Positions 1 through 10,011 are shown, counted from the first letter of the stretch. The stretch is DNA of 64,000 nucleotides from Flavobacteriales bacterium (GCA_947500875.1 CANMUN010000002.1:1-64000); one strand, 5' to 3'. Numbers and translations are program-made. Notes: generated by a model from the letters alone, not told the origin.

Positions 1-49
1 ATATCCAACGAAAAACTGCTGTCCTTTTATGAACTAAAACACCCAACCC

Positions 50-57
50 TATCTTCG
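50..57 (+). promoter_or_regulatory. Probable -7 box of the PIN-PhoH gene
   Basis: TATCTTCG lies 7 bases before the ATG at 65. It differs from the Bacteroidetes -7 consensus TAnnTTTG at one base. No clear -33 TTG was found at the usual spacing. If used, the transcript would have almost no leader. Confidence 0.4.
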
Positions 58-64
58 TTATAAT

Positions 65-1390
65 ATGAAAAAGAAAACCAAAATTTTCGTACTTGACACT
101 TCCGTTTTAATCCATGATCACCACGCCATAACCCACTTTAAGGAACATGATTTAGCCATTCCAATTACCGTTTTAGAGGAGCTGGATAAATTTAAATTAG
201 GCAATGACACCAAGAATTTTTCTGCACGAGAGGTCATTCGATTCATTGATAAATTAGTGGGTAACAAAAACCTGCAGGAGTGGATTGAAATCAATAAAGG
301 GCTAGGCAAATTCAAGGTGGTCATGGATACCGATCCAAAAACCTTGAACGCAGAAAAAATTTATGCTGCAGGAAAAAACGACCACAAAATCATCAATGCC
401 GCCTTACTCGTGCAAGAGGAGTTTCCAGGGCGAACCGTTATTTTGGTTACCAAAGACATAAACTTACGCATCAAGGCAAAAGCCTTAGGGGTTCCCGCGG
501 AAGACTATGAAACGGGCAAAGTATATGAAATCAAGGAAAAACTCGAGCCCAATAACATCGTTGATGGGGTGGACAGCGAGGTGATTCGTGAAATATTCAC
601 CCGAGGAGTTACCGAAGAACAAGGCATACTTGGGGACCGCAAAAAAACCAATGGGTACTACATTCTAAAAAACGGAAAAAGTTCATCTTTGGCCTTTTAC
701 AATGAAAGTGAAGGCACCTTGGAACGCATCGAAAAGGAATTTGTGTACGGAATAAAACCCAAAAATGCGGAGCAAGCTTTTGCCTTACACGCCTTATTAA
801 ATCCCAACATTAAACTGGTAGCGGTTCAAGGAGTGGCAGGAACAGGAAAAACCCTTTTGGCGTTAGCCGCGGCGCTAGAACAGGAAAAGAAATTCAACCA
901 AATCATACTTGCTCGGCCCATTGTGCCGCTTTCCAATAAAGAAATTGGCTTTTTACCAGGGGACGCCAACGACAAAATCAGTCCTTACATGGAGCCCTTG
1001 TGGGATAACCTTAAATTCATTAAATCCCAGTACGGCGAAAACGAAAAAAAACACAAAGCCATAAACGAAATGGAGTTGAACAAAAAAATCATTATTACTC
1101 CATTGGCTTTCATTCGAGGAAGAAGTTTTTCGAACATTATGTTCATCATCGATGAGGCCCAAAATCTTACACCTCACGAGATTAAAACCATCATTACGCG
1201 TGCCGGCGAAAACACGAAGATAATCTTCACGGGAGACGTCCAACAAATCGATACTCCCTACTTGGATGAATACAGTAACGGTTTAGCGTATCTGATTCAG
1301 AAAATCAACGGTAAATCGCTGTTCGCTCATGTAAAATTGGAAAAAGGTGAGCGGTCGGAATTGGCGAATTTAGCGAACGAACTCCTATGA
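65..1390 (+). CDS. PIN domain-PhoH family ATPase (YlaK-like)
   Basis: A 441-residue cytoplasmic protein with an N-terminal PIN nuclease domain and a C-terminal PhoH ATPase domain, the layout of YlaK/PhoH2-type proteins linked to RNA cleavage and unwinding. The PIN part (about residues 5-150) starts with LDTSVLIHD, with an acidic residue at 11, and contains VTKDINLR. The PhoH part has Walker A GVAGTGKT at 256-263 and Walker B ending in D363-E364, followed by AQNL. Both halves look intact. The 3' end overlaps the convergent ftsE gene by 6 bases, so no terminator separates them. The family call is secure. The RNA substrate is unknown. Confidence 0.9.
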   Translation: MKKKTKIFVLDTSVLIHDHHAITHFKEHDLAIPITVLEELDKFKLGNDTKNFSAREVIRFIDKLVGNKNLQEWIEINKGLGKFKVVMDTDPKTLNAEKIYAAGKNDHKIINAALLVQEEFPGRTVILVTKDINLRIKAKALGVPAEDYETGKVYEIKEKLEPNNIVDGVDSEVIREIFTRGVTEEQGILGDRKKTNGYYILKNGKSSSLAFYNESEGTLERIEKEFVYGIKPKNAEQAFALHALLNPNIKLVAVQGVAGTGKTLLALAAALEQEKKFNQIILARPIVPLSNKEIGFLPGDANDKISPYMEPLWDNLKFIKSQYGENEKKHKAINEMELNKKIIITPLAFIRGRSFSNIMFIIDEAQNLTPHEIKTIITRAGENTKIIFTGDVQQIDTPYLDEYSNGLAYLIQKINGKSLFAHVKLEKGERSELANLANELL

Positions 1391-2053
1391 TAATTGGACC
1401 TTTCCACTGTCCACTTTTAACGTTCTTGCGGGGAATTTTTGCACCATTTGAAGGTCGTGGGTTGCCATTAATACGGAGGTGTTCTCTTCCTTGGTTAGGG
1501 CAAGTAACAACTCCATGATTTCAGTCGAAGTCTCAACATCTAAATTACCCGTGGGCTCATCAGCTAAAATGATTTTAGGGTCGTTCAACAAGGCGCGTGC
1601 AATAGAAACCCTTTGTTGTTCTCCTCCGGATAAACGGTTCGGCATTTGATCTGCCTTCTGTTCGATACCAACCAACTGCAACACACTCATCGCCCTGCTA
1701 TGGATTTCCGCCTTATTTTTCCACCCCGTAGCTTTCAAAACGAAATACAAATTTTGAATTACGGTTCGGTCCATTAACAACTGAAAATCTTGAAACACGA
1801 TGCCCATTTTTCTTCTTAAAAAAGGAATTTCCTTCTTCCTGAGATCATTTAACGAGTAGCCCGCAACGGATCCCGTACCCTGCGTTAAGGGTAATTCTCC
1901 GTACAATGTTTTGAGTAAGGAACTCTTACCGCTGCCCGTTTTACCAATAAGATAAACGAATTCAGCAGGATCAATGCTAAAATTAACCTCGCTTAACACC
2001 ACAGCCCCACCTTGTTCTATGGTCGCATTTGAAAGTTCTATGATTTTTTCCAC
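1385..2053 (-). CDS. ftsE: Cell division ABC transporter ATP-binding protein FtsE
   Basis: A 222-residue ABC ATPase of FtsE length and pattern. Walker A is GKTGSGKS (37-44), the signature is LSGGEQQR, Walker B is IILADEPTG, and the H-loop is ATHD. With FtsX it forms a membrane complex that signals to periplasmic peptidoglycan hydrolases during division. Its partner ftsX is not adjacent but about 23 kb away at 24796. The start codon is GTG (reverse complement of 2051-2053), and no ATG fits. A reverse-strand box CATCTTTG at 2066-2073 could be its -7 element. It diverges from the TPR gene at 2187. LolD-type ATPases are similar in sequence; the ftsX in the same window favours FtsE. Confidence 0.82.
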   Translation of the reverse strand: MEKIIELSNATIEQGGAVVLSEVNFSIDPAEFVYLIGKTGSGKSSLLKTLYGELPLTQGTGSVAGYSLNDLRKKEIPFLRRKMGIVFQDFQLLMDRTVIQNLYFVLKATGWKNKAEIHSRAMSVLQLVGIEQKADQMPNRLSGGEQQRVSIARALLNDPKIILADEPTGNLDVETSTEIMELLLALTKEENTSVLMATHDLQMVQKFPARTLKVDSGKVQLS

Positions 2054-2174
2054 CGATTTTTTTCACAAAGATGCTGAACAGGATAAAGCGTGTTTGCGCT
2101 TTCTTGAAATATATCTTAACACGGTTGCGTGAAAAACTTTTAACCTTTTGGAGCCCTTACCGTTGGGTGTATTA

Positions 2175-2182
2175 TACTTTTG
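2175..2182 (+). promoter_or_regulatory. -7 box TACTTTTG before the TPR gene
   Basis: TACTTTTG matches TAnnTTTG exactly. It ends 4 bases before the ATG at 2187 and 7 before the one at 2190, so the mRNA would begin at or next to the start codon. It falls inside the longer reading frame that opens at 2148, which argues against that upstream start. Confidence 0.55.
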
Positions 2183-2186
2183 TTGT

Positions 2187-5100
2187 ATGATGCGAAATCT
2201 GCTTTTTTCATGGATTACCTTGAGCTTTTTTGTGGTTCATTTTGCCCAAGAAACGCAGAAGACCCTTTCTCCCTACAGCACTTATTATCGAGGAGTAGAA
2301 TTATTCGAAAAAGAACAGTATACCGCTGCAAGAATTGAATTCGACCTTTTTTTATTGCAAAACTTAGATCGAAACGACCCCTTTGTGGTCAATGGATATT
2401 ATTATCGGGGCATGTCGGCATTGCACGTTTACAACGATGATGCAATCCCGTTATTGGAATCCTTCATCCGGGATTATCCTGAAAACACTTATCAAAACCA
2501 AATTCAATTCGAAATAGCCAACTACTATTTTCAAAAAGAAGATTACGAGAACGCTTCCGCGTATTATTTAAAAACCGAAAGCCAATCCTTGGACTCCTCG
2601 GACCAAGAGCGCTATTTTTTTAAAAAAGGATACAGCTGCTACCAGCAAAACTTAAAAGCGGAAGCCATTGCGGCTTTTAAACCGATTAAAGATTCTCAAG
2701 GACCTTATGGAATGATAAGCCTTTACTATTTTGCTCATCTCAATTACCTTACTGGGAATTTAGACATCGCTAAAACTGGATTTCATCGGTTGAAACATGC
2801 GACGGATTTCAAAACTATTGCTCCATATTACATCGTTCAAATTAACCATAAACAACAGAATTACGACAGCGTGATCGCTTATGCTCCAAGCGTTTTAGAT
2901 ACTGCTGATTTGGGAAACTACAACGATATTCTTCATCTTCTCGGGGATTCGTATTACAAGACGGAGCGTTTTAAAGAAGCCTCTACCTATCTTAAGCAGT
3001 ACAACGATAAAACAAAAACTTCACGGGCTGAAGATTATCAATTAGGCGACGCCCTCATGAAATCAGGCGATCCTGAAACGGCAATCCTTTACCTCGAGCG
3101 GGCAGCGCGAATGGATGACAGTTTGGGACAAACCGCCATGTATGAGATCGGAAGCTGTTATCTAAAAAACGACAAATTACTTCCTGCGCGCAACGCCTTT
3201 GAAAAAGCATCGACCATGAAAACCCTGGGGAATGTCGCAGAAGATGCCTTATATCAATTTGCGGTAATCTCCTTTAAAATCGACATTAATCCCTACGATG
3301 AGTCGGTACGCGCATTTGAACAATACCTGAATAAGTACCCCAACTCTTCCCGTAAAAACGATATCTTCCAGTACCTGGTTAACGTTTATGCTTCCACAAG
3401 TAATTACGAGAAAGCCCTAGCTTCCCTCAATAAAATTCCGAACAAAGACCAGCAATTAAAAAGCGTTTACCAAACCGTTGCCTTTAATTTAGGGGTTGAT
3501 TTGTTTCAAAAAGGGTTAATAGATTCCGCTTACTCCGTTATGAATTTGGTTGAAAAACACCAAGAAGAACCAGAGTTAATTGCTAAATCGCGTTTTTGGC
3601 GCGCGGATATTTTATTTAGAAAAGGGAAGTTTCAGGAGAGCATTAAAGAATTCAAACGATTTCTCAGTTCCCCCTCCGTAAACCTGTTAGAAGAAAAAAA
3701 CGATGCCTATTATTCAATGGGTTACGCATACCTTTCGTTGGATCAGTTATCCGATGCCATGGAGTATTTCGGTATTTATTGCCAATCCGATACTAAAAAT
3801 GCTGAAAAACACCTGGATGCGCTTTTCCAATTAGCCGACGGAAATTACCAACAGGGAAAAGACGAACAAGCCATCCTTTACTATAAAAAAATTATTGCGT
3901 TAAATTCAGACCTCACGGACCGAGCCTTGTTTTACTTGGCAAAATCTTACGGTTATAACAAACAAGCGGCTCTAAAAATAAGCACCCTCGAATCCTTGCT
4001 TTCAACTTATCCCAACTCAAAATACGTTCAAAACGCGACCTATGAACTGGCCATGAGTTTTAAATCGCAATCCGAATTCAACAAAGCCTACGCTTATTTT
4101 GAAAAATACCTTGATCAATATCCCCAATCACCTAAACGGGTTAATTGCCGGATCGAAATGGCAGATATTTACTATAAACAAGGAAATTATGAGCTTTCCG
4201 AAGGCGCTTATCGGTCCATATTAATGGAATACGGTAACAAACCCGACATCTGTGCGGTGGCTGCTAAAGGTTTAATGGACGTATACCTGACCCTTAAAAA
4301 ACCTGAATCCGCCGAACAAGTGGCCAACGAATACGATTGTGCCGGTTTATCTTCCGATGAAAAAGAAAACTTATACTACAATCCTGCTTTACAAAGTTAT
4401 GTGGACAGCAATTACCGGGATGCTATTCCAAAATTCAACCAGTATTTAACAAAATTTCCTCAGGGGAAATTCGCCTACGACGCTCATTTTTACCTTGCGA
4501 ACTGCTTTTTAAGAACCCAAGATACCGCACAAGCCGTGCCGCATTACGAAACGTATCTATCGGGACCTGTTTCAAATTATTTCGAGCCTGTTTCCCTTCG
4601 ACTTGCGGCATATTTTTACGAAAACAAAGAATTCACTCAAGCGAACACTTACTACCAATTACTGGAGAAGCATGCGGCTAAACCCAACAACATTAATGCC
4701 GCTAAATTGGGAATCATGCGCTGCTCCTTTCTTCTAGAAAACCATGAAAAGGCAAAAGAATATGCGCAGCAAGTTAGGATGACACCAGGGCTTGCACAAA
4801 ACCTGAAAATCGAAGCTGAATACGCTTACGGAATGAGCGCATATTATCTGAAGGATTATACTTCAAGTTCCCCATCGTTGCGCTGGATTGTTAAAAACAC
4901 CACCACAGTTAAAGCTTCTGAAGCAAAATATGCATTGGCAAATATTCAATTTTCTAACTTGAACATGGATTCCTGTATTATCCTTGTAAAGGAACTCGTG
5001 AAAATGAAACCAAGCTATAATTATTGGGTTGCGAAAGGACTTATTCTTCAAACAAAAGCACTGATAGAGCAAGAAAATTATGTTGAGGCAGATCAAACGA

Positions 5101-5252
5101 TTACCTCGGTTATTGATTTCTACCCCGCCAAAGAAGAAGATGGTGTGCTGGAGGAAGCAAAAGAGGTAAAACAAACGTTGGATGCCTTAATGAATCCGCA
5201 AAAACCGGAAGAGGAAAACCTTCAAAAAACCCTTGAAATTAAACCTGAATAA
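2187..5252 (+). CDS. Long TPR-repeat protein, exported
   Basis: A protein of about 1020 residues, built almost entirely of tetratricopeptide repeats, with an N-terminal signal peptide (MMRNLLFSW... ending near HFAQ). The frame is open from 2148, but the first 13 residues lack signal-peptide character and lie under the promoter, so the start is placed at 2187 or 2190. TPR arrays bind other proteins, and this one should act in the periplasm or at the outer membrane. The next gene, an outer-membrane barrel protein, begins one base after its stop, so the two are co-transcribed and probably work together. I know no assigned function for the pair. Its long series of YxxGxxx/A-x-YY helical repeats resembles the BamD/YbgF type of periplasmic TPR. 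Confidence 0.8.
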   Translation: MMRNLLFSWITLSFFVVHFAQETQKTLSPYSTYYRGVELFEKEQYTAARIEFDLFLLQNLDRNDPFVVNGYYYRGMSALHVYNDDAIPLLESFIRDYPENTYQNQIQFEIANYYFQKEDYENASAYYLKTESQSLDSSDQERYFFKKGYSCYQQNLKAEAIAAFKPIKDSQGPYGMISLYYFAHLNYLTGNLDIAKTGFHRLKHATDFKTIAPYYIVQINHKQQNYDSVIAYAPSVLDTADLGNYNDILHLLGDSYYKTERFKEASTYLKQYNDKTKTSRAEDYQLGDALMKSGDPETAILYLERAARMDDSLGQTAMYEIGSCYLKNDKLLPARNAFEKASTMKTLGNVAEDALYQFAVISFKIDINPYDESVRAFEQYLNKYPNSSRKNDIFQYLVNVYASTSNYEKALASLNKIPNKDQQLKSVYQTVAFNLGVDLFQKGLIDSAYSVMNLVEKHQEEPELIAKSRFWRADILFRKGKFQESIKEFKRFLSSPSVNLLEEKNDAYYSMGYAYLSLDQLSDAMEYFGIYCQSDTKNAEKHLDALFQLADGNYQQGKDEQAILYYKKIIALNSDLTDRALFYLAKSYGYNKQAALKISTLESLLSTYPNSKYVQNATYELAMSFKSQSEFNKAYAYFEKYLDQYPQSPKRVNCRIEMADIYYKQGNYELSEGAYRSILMEYGNKPDICAVAAKGLMDVYLTLKKPESAEQVANEYDCAGLSSDEKENLYYNPALQSYVDSNYRDAIPKFNQYLTKFPQGKFAYDAHFYLANCFLRTQDTAQAVPHYETYLSGPVSNYFEPVSLRLAAYFYENKEFTQANTYYQLLEKHAAKPNNINAAKLGIMRCSFLLENHEKAKEYAQQVRMTPGLAQNLKIEAEYAYGMSAYYLKDYTSSSPSLRWIVKNTTTVKASEAKYALANIQFSNLNMDSCIILVKELVKMKPSYNYWVAKGLILQTKALIEQENYVEADQTITSVIDFYPAKEEDGVLEEAKEVKQTLDALMNPQKPEEENLQKTLEIKPE

Positions 5253-5253
5253 C

Positions 5254-6972
5254 ATGCGATTACTCGTCTTAACGATTGTATTTTTTGGGGTTTCCTTCGT
5301 TTTTGCCCAATCGGATGTGTTCGAAACCGATGGAAAAGGAAACCGAGATATCGAGCGCAGTAGCAGGATCCCGTCTTCCCCGAAAATCGTCGATAACATT
5401 CCTGTAAACAAAGTCACCAGCCGGCCCCTTTTAGAATTAAACCAACGCATTGTTGTTCGTACCGATACCATCGAAGCTGCAACCATTGAAACAGAGCAAA
5501 TGCTGAATAAATTCTATCCTTTTTACGTCAAGGCAGGAATGGGTTCGGCTTTAATGCCCTTTGCGGAATTGTATGTGAATTCCACAAGGTCTCGCAACAG
5601 CTATTACGGGTTTCACGCGAAACATATGAGCTTCTTTGGAACCATTAAAGACCGAGAAAATCAACGCTATGCCCCTGCAGGATTCGATAAAACCTCCTTG
5701 CTTGGGACTTTTGAAACCTTTCAGCGTTCATATTCGCTTTTGGGTCAACTGCACTACCTCAACCATGGCTTTCATTATTACGGTTTAACTCAAGAAAATG
5801 CTAATGCCGATTCTTTGGCGCAACGCTATCAAACCATTGATGCAAAATTGGTCCTTGATACCCATCCTATGGATACCGCTCGTTTCAACGTTCGTACCAC
5901 CGCAAACTTTCGTTACACCTCCACCGGAGCACCTTATCTTGACAGTTTAAAGGACTGGAAAGCCAAGGAACAAGCATTCAATTTGAACATGTTGGGCTAT
6001 TATACAACAGAGAAAAACACCTTTCATGGCTTATTGGGTCTTAGGTATAACGGTTATGCTTACGGTATTTTGGATTCCATTTTAATGCTGTCGGACAGCG
6101 GTTTACTTCGTAAAAACCCGATTTTTGATGTTCAACCGGGTGTAAAAAGCTATTTACTCAACCAGCGACTGTTCGTTGACGCAGGTTTTGCCGTGAGCAT
6201 AGATGGAGGCAACTCAACAAAAGCTTATTTTTTTCCGAAGGTTTATGCTCAATATGCTTTTGCTCAAAATTCTTTCGTTCCTTTTTTGAGCATTGGAGGA
6301 CAGATTACACAAAATTCACTCTATTCCTTGTACACCTTGAATCCCTATATCAACCCGAACGTGTTGATTCAAAATGAAATTAATCCTTACGACATTCAAT
6401 TGGGTTTTAAAGCAAAGATGGGCAAGAATTTCCATGGTGGTCTTAGCGCAAACTTTTTAAAAGTCAACAACCGCGCATTTTTTGTTACGGACACCTTGAT
6501 GTCTTCGGGTAATCGATTCGATTTAGTTTACGACTCCTTGAATCACACGAAACTTGAAGGAAAACTGACCTATCAGTCCGGATCCAAACTCAACGTCAAT
6601 CTTATTGCCCGCTACCATAGTTACGAGATGTTGAACGAGGCAAGAGCTTGGAATTTACCCAACGTTGAGGTTATACTCGGAGGAGCATATAATTTATTCG
6701 ACAAACTTTTGGTTAAAGCAGACTTAACTTTGGCGATGAATCGATTCGCAAAAGTAGAGGCTTCAACGCCTAATGCCCTTTTCGAAAACAACCAACACTT
6801 CATTAATCTTGGGAGCATAATTGATGCCAATTTAGGTATTGAATACCGCTACAACAAGCGTTTATCGGGCTTCTTACAAATAACGAACCTTGCGGCTCAA
6901 CGTTATCTTACGTTTTATAATTATCCGGTAATTCCTATCCAAGTTTTAGCTGGAATCACGTGTAAATTTTAG
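5254..6972 (+). CDS. Outer-membrane beta-barrel protein, TonB-receptor-like
   Basis: 572 residues from the ATG at 5254. The frame is open from 5233, but the later Met gives a clean signal peptide (MRLLVLTIVFFGVSFVFAQ) one base after the TPR stop. The mature protein has alternating polar/hydrophobic strands rich in Y, F, N and G, and ends with an aromatic residue (ITCKF), as outer-membrane barrels do. I see no obvious plug domain or TonB box, so it may be a barrel-only relative of TonB-dependent receptors. It is co-transcribed with the TPR protein. Cargo and role are unknown. Confidence 0.68.
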   Translation: MRLLVLTIVFFGVSFVFAQSDVFETDGKGNRDIERSSRIPSSPKIVDNIPVNKVTSRPLLELNQRIVVRTDTIEAATIETEQMLNKFYPFYVKAGMGSALMPFAELYVNSTRSRNSYYGFHAKHMSFFGTIKDRENQRYAPAGFDKTSLLGTFETFQRSYSLLGQLHYLNHGFHYYGLTQENANADSLAQRYQTIDAKLVLDTHPMDTARFNVRTTANFRYTSTGAPYLDSLKDWKAKEQAFNLNMLGYYTTEKNTFHGLLGLRYNGYAYGILDSILMLSDSGLLRKNPIFDVQPGVKSYLLNQRLFVDAGFAVSIDGGNSTKAYFFPKVYAQYAFAQNSFVPFLSIGGQITQNSLYSLYTLNPYINPNVLIQNEINPYDIQLGFKAKMGKNFHGGLSANFLKVNNRAFFVTDTLMSSGNRFDLVYDSLNHTKLEGKLTYQSGSKLNVNLIARYHSYEMLNEARAWNLPNVEVILGGAYNLFDKLLVKADLTLAMNRFAKVEASTPNALFENNQHFINLGSIIDANLGIEYRYNKRLSGFLQITNLAAQRYLTFYNYPVIPIQVLAGITCKF

Positions 6973-6987
6973 CTTTTATTATTAGGC

Positions 6988-7008
6988 TTCATGTTGAAAT
7001 AACATGAA
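6988..7008. repeat. Inverted repeat over the amidase promoter
   Basis: TTCATGTT, a 5-base spacer, then AACATGAA: a perfect 8-base inverted repeat. It overlaps the -33 TTG (6994-6996) of the amidase promoter. No T-run follows on the + strand, so it is a poor terminator for the barrel gene. An operator is possible. Confidence 0.5.
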
Positions 7009-7021
7009 AAAAATACTTTTG
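6994..7021 (+). promoter_or_regulatory. Promoter of the T9SS amidase gene
   Basis: TTG at 6994-6996, a 17-base spacer, then TACTTTTG at 7014-7021. This is the best full match to the Bacteroidetes TTG/TAnnTTTG promoter in the window. The frame of the downstream gene is open from a GTG at 7021, inside the -7 box, so that GTG cannot be the start. The start at 7057 leaves a leader of roughly 30 bases. Confidence 0.7.
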
Positions 7022-7056
7022 TGGTGTCTATTTCGTTAAAAGCCAAAAACTTAACC

Positions 7057-10011
7057 ATGAAATTCCCGCTTTTTATTTTACTGCTTGTAACCACAACCCT
7101 TTTTGCTCAAACTTCGTTCACGTCACTCTACCTACAATACCCTTCTGTGCCGAAAGGTTTCGTTGAGGCATATGCATTCACCCATACCCGAATGCACGCG
7201 TTGGCGAAAAGTGAACCCTCATCATGCTCCAACATTCCCCAACCCTTCGGGATTCTTGGATTATTCGATGAAGGAAATCACTATTTTATCGAGAATGCGA
7301 AGAAAATAAGCCAGCTTTCGGGAATAAGCGTTCAAACCATGAAAGCTTCCGAAGAACAACAACTCGCTGCCTTTGCCAAAACCTGTGAAATCCTCATACA
7401 ACATCCGATTAACCAAGAACTATCCGAGGGAGAAACAATCTATCAATTGATGGCGCAATTGAGCGAAATCCCGAGATCCAACGCAGGAAACCTCTACGCT
7501 TTTGAATCTTCCGTTTTTGCCATATTTCAATTTTTACAAGACGAAGAAATGGCGGCTAACTACCATTTTCCGCAACGCAGTTTCGACTTAAAACACATCT
7601 TTGGGGATGAAAATTACGAGGTTTTAAGCTCAAGCCACATTCAACTTCAACCCAATCGCGTGGAATCCCAGAACGGCGCGGTCTACAACTCAAGCATTGC
7701 TTCCATAAAGTCTGCCGATTATGGCCCTGCACTATGGAACCCTGCCCCCAATTGCAATTTCAGCTCTCGTAACGGAACGGCGATTTCGGCCGTTACCATC
7801 CATACCGTTCAGGGATCGTATTCCGGAGCCATCTCCTGGGGTTTAAATTGCAATGCCCAGGTTTCGTATCACTACGTAATTCGCAGTTCTGATGGACAAG
7901 TGACCCAAATGGTCCTCGAATCCAATAAAGCTTGGCATGTTGGTACGGCTAATCCCTACACCATTGGAATTGAACACGAGGGTTACGTTTCGAACGCAGC
8001 GTGGTACACCAACGCCATGTACCAATCTTCGGCAAATTTGGTTAAAGAAATCACCCAGAGCGGTTATGGAATCAACCCTTTAAGGACCTATGACGGTACG
8101 AGCAGTTCAAGCGGTCAAGTCCTTGGAGACTGCCTTAAAATCAAAGGACATCAACATTACGCAAACCAAACCCACACCGATCCTGGAATTAACTGGAATT
8201 GGCCCAAGTACTACCTGCTCATTAACAACAACTACACTCCTACCGTGATTACCAACGCCTCAGGAAACCTCTATGATTCTGGCGGAGCCAACGGAAACTA
8301 CGGCAACGACGAACGAAAAGTTTGGGTCATTCAACCCAGCAATGCGGCGTCCGTTCAGCTTACGTTTAGTGCGTTTAATACACAGACAGGAAAGGACAAA
8401 GTGTTAATTTACGATGGGGCTTCCACGAATGCTCCATTGATCGGAAGTTATAGCGGAACAACCCTTCCTCCGGTCATTCAATCGACGAATCCTGCGCTCA
8501 CCCTTGAATTTCGTTCCGATTGCGGTACAACCCAAAGCGGTTGGTCCGCCTCGTATACCTCCAATGCGCAACTCAACGATGTTACCCCACCGATAAGTTC
8601 CGCATTGCTTCCATTGGCTTGGCATACGCAAGACTTTACGGCAGGACTGGTTTCCACCGACCCCGCTTCAGGTGTTGCGTATTCCTTCTATAATGTATCC
8701 TCTCGTTCCAATGCCAACAACCCCAAGTATTCCAACAAAAGTTATGGTTTCTTTCGGGAAGAATTTTCCGGAACCGCTTTTCAATGGACCAATCAAACCG
8801 GCAGTTTTCAAATTGGGAATGGCATTTTTAGCATGAATGACGCTTCACAAAACAACTCCAACGCTTATGCACAACTCACTCAAAATCAACAAGAAACCTA
8901 TTTATATACTTGGAGGCAAAGGATTACTTCTACCAACGCCAATCAAAGAGCAGGCATGCATTTCTTTTGCAGCGACCCCACCCTTGCCAACCGGGGAAAT
9001 TCCTATTTTGTTTTCTTCCGCGAAGAAACGGATAAAGTACAAATTTACGAAGTCAACAACGATGTTTTCACGATGCAATACGAGGCGCCGATCACCCTTG
9101 TTCCCAACCAATGGTATACGGTAAAAGTCATCTATTCCCACAGTTCTGGTAACATTGTGGTTTACGTGAACAACGACTTAGTCGCCACATGGCATGATAA
9201 TTCTCCCCTTGCTCAAGGAAATTCCATTTCTCTTCGTTCAGGAGCTTGTACGGTTGATTTTGACAATATTTTTGTCTATCAATCGCATGCTAATCAAGAA
9301 CTGGTGAGTGTTGGTCCCAATAAAGAAATTGAACACCAAAGCGATCAACAACAACCTTCCGGGGTCATTCGAATGATTGCTATGGATTCTTCCAGTAATT
9401 GGTCAAACGCCAGCGAACAAACCGTTCAAGTGGACTGGACTGCTCCGGTTTTTACCGCCTGCAACGATGGTCCAAGCAATGATATCGATAGTTTTTACAC
9501 TGCCGCTTTGAAAACCAATTGGTCGTCCAATGATCCACATTCCGGTGTATCTTACTATGAACTATCCCTTGGTACCTCCGTTGGAAACACTTCTGTCTTG
9601 AATTGGATGAACATGAGTACAAGCACGAGCTACACGTACAACTTGACAAGTCCTATTAATGGCACCGTTTATTTCGGAAATGTCAAATCCACCAACACCG
9701 CGGGATTAACGGGAACGCAAAGCACCGACGGTCAGAAATACCTGTCACAAGCCAACATGTTGTTACCCGAATCACCCAACCCACTAGCACAAATTTTGGT
9801 TTATCCTAATCCCAACAACGGTCAACAACTCCATTTGACAAACCTTCCTTTTCCTGTCGGGATTCAACTCTACGACGCGCAAGGAAAACTCATACTCAGC
9901 AAAGAACCTGGACTTCACAATCTTCTTGATACAAACATAGCCCAAGGAGTTTACAACTTACAACTTTCAGGAGAAGGAGCTCAATTGAATTTGCGTTTAG
10001 TGGTTCAATAA
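7057..10011 (+). CDS. T9SS-exported N-acetylmuramoyl-L-alanine amidase with CUB domain
   Basis: 984 residues from the ATG at 7057, which starts a signal peptide (MKFPLFILLLVTTTLFAQ). The middle holds an Amidase_2/PGRP domain with zinc-ligand candidates H249 (TIHT), H365 or its neighbour in KGHQHY, and H373 (QTHTDPG). It should cut the bond between MurNAc and L-Ala in peptidoglycan. A CUB-like domain follows (about 395-510), then a concanavalin/LamG-like region. The C-terminus is a type A T9SS sorting domain (VYPNPNNGQ... to LVVQ), so the enzyme is secreted or cell-surface bound. Likely uses are attack on other bacteria, scavenging or wall turnover. It overlaps the convergent dehydrogenase gene by 7 bases. 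Confidence 0.88.
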   Translation: MKFPLFILLLVTTTLFAQTSFTSLYLQYPSVPKGFVEAYAFTHTRMHALAKSEPSSCSNIPQPFGILGLFDEGNHYFIENAKKISQLSGISVQTMKASEEQQLAAFAKTCEILIQHPINQELSEGETIYQLMAQLSEIPRSNAGNLYAFESSVFAIFQFLQDEEMAANYHFPQRSFDLKHIFGDENYEVLSSSHIQLQPNRVESQNGAVYNSSIASIKSADYGPALWNPAPNCNFSSRNGTAISAVTIHTVQGSYSGAISWGLNCNAQVSYHYVIRSSDGQVTQMVLESNKAWHVGTANPYTIGIEHEGYVSNAAWYTNAMYQSSANLVKEITQSGYGINPLRTYDGTSSSSGQVLGDCLKIKGHQHYANQTHTDPGINWNWPKYYLLINNNYTPTVITNASGNLYDSGGANGNYGNDERKVWVIQPSNAASVQLTFSAFNTQTGKDKVLIYDGASTNAPLIGSYSGTTLPPVIQSTNPALTLEFRSDCGTTQSGWSASYTSNAQLNDVTPPISSALLPLAWHTQDFTAGLVSTDPASGVAYSFYNVSSRSNANNPKYSNKSYGFFREEFSGTAFQWTNQTGSFQIGNGIFSMNDASQNNSNAYAQLTQNQQETYLYTWRQRITSTNANQRAGMHFFCSDPTLANRGNSYFVFFREETDKVQIYEVNNDVFTMQYEAPITLVPNQWYTVKVIYSHSSGNIVVYVNNDLVATWHDNSPLAQGNSISLRSGACTVDFDNIFVYQSHANQELVSVGPNKEIEHQSDQQQPSGVIRMIAMDSSSNWSNASEQTVQVDWTAPVFTACNDGPSNDIDSFYTAALKTNWSSNDPHSGVSYYELSLGTSVGNTSVLNWMNMSTSTSYTYNLTSPINGTVYFGNVKSTNTAGLTGTQSTDGQKYLSQANMLLPESPNPLAQILVYPNPNNGQQLHLTNLPFPVGIQLYDAQGKLILSKEPGLHNLLDTNIAQGVYNLQLSGEGAQLNLRLVVQ

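Noticed and set aside
7021-7056. GTG start at 7021 for the amidase
   Set aside because: It lies inside the -7 promoter box and adds residues before an ideal signal peptide that starts at 7057.
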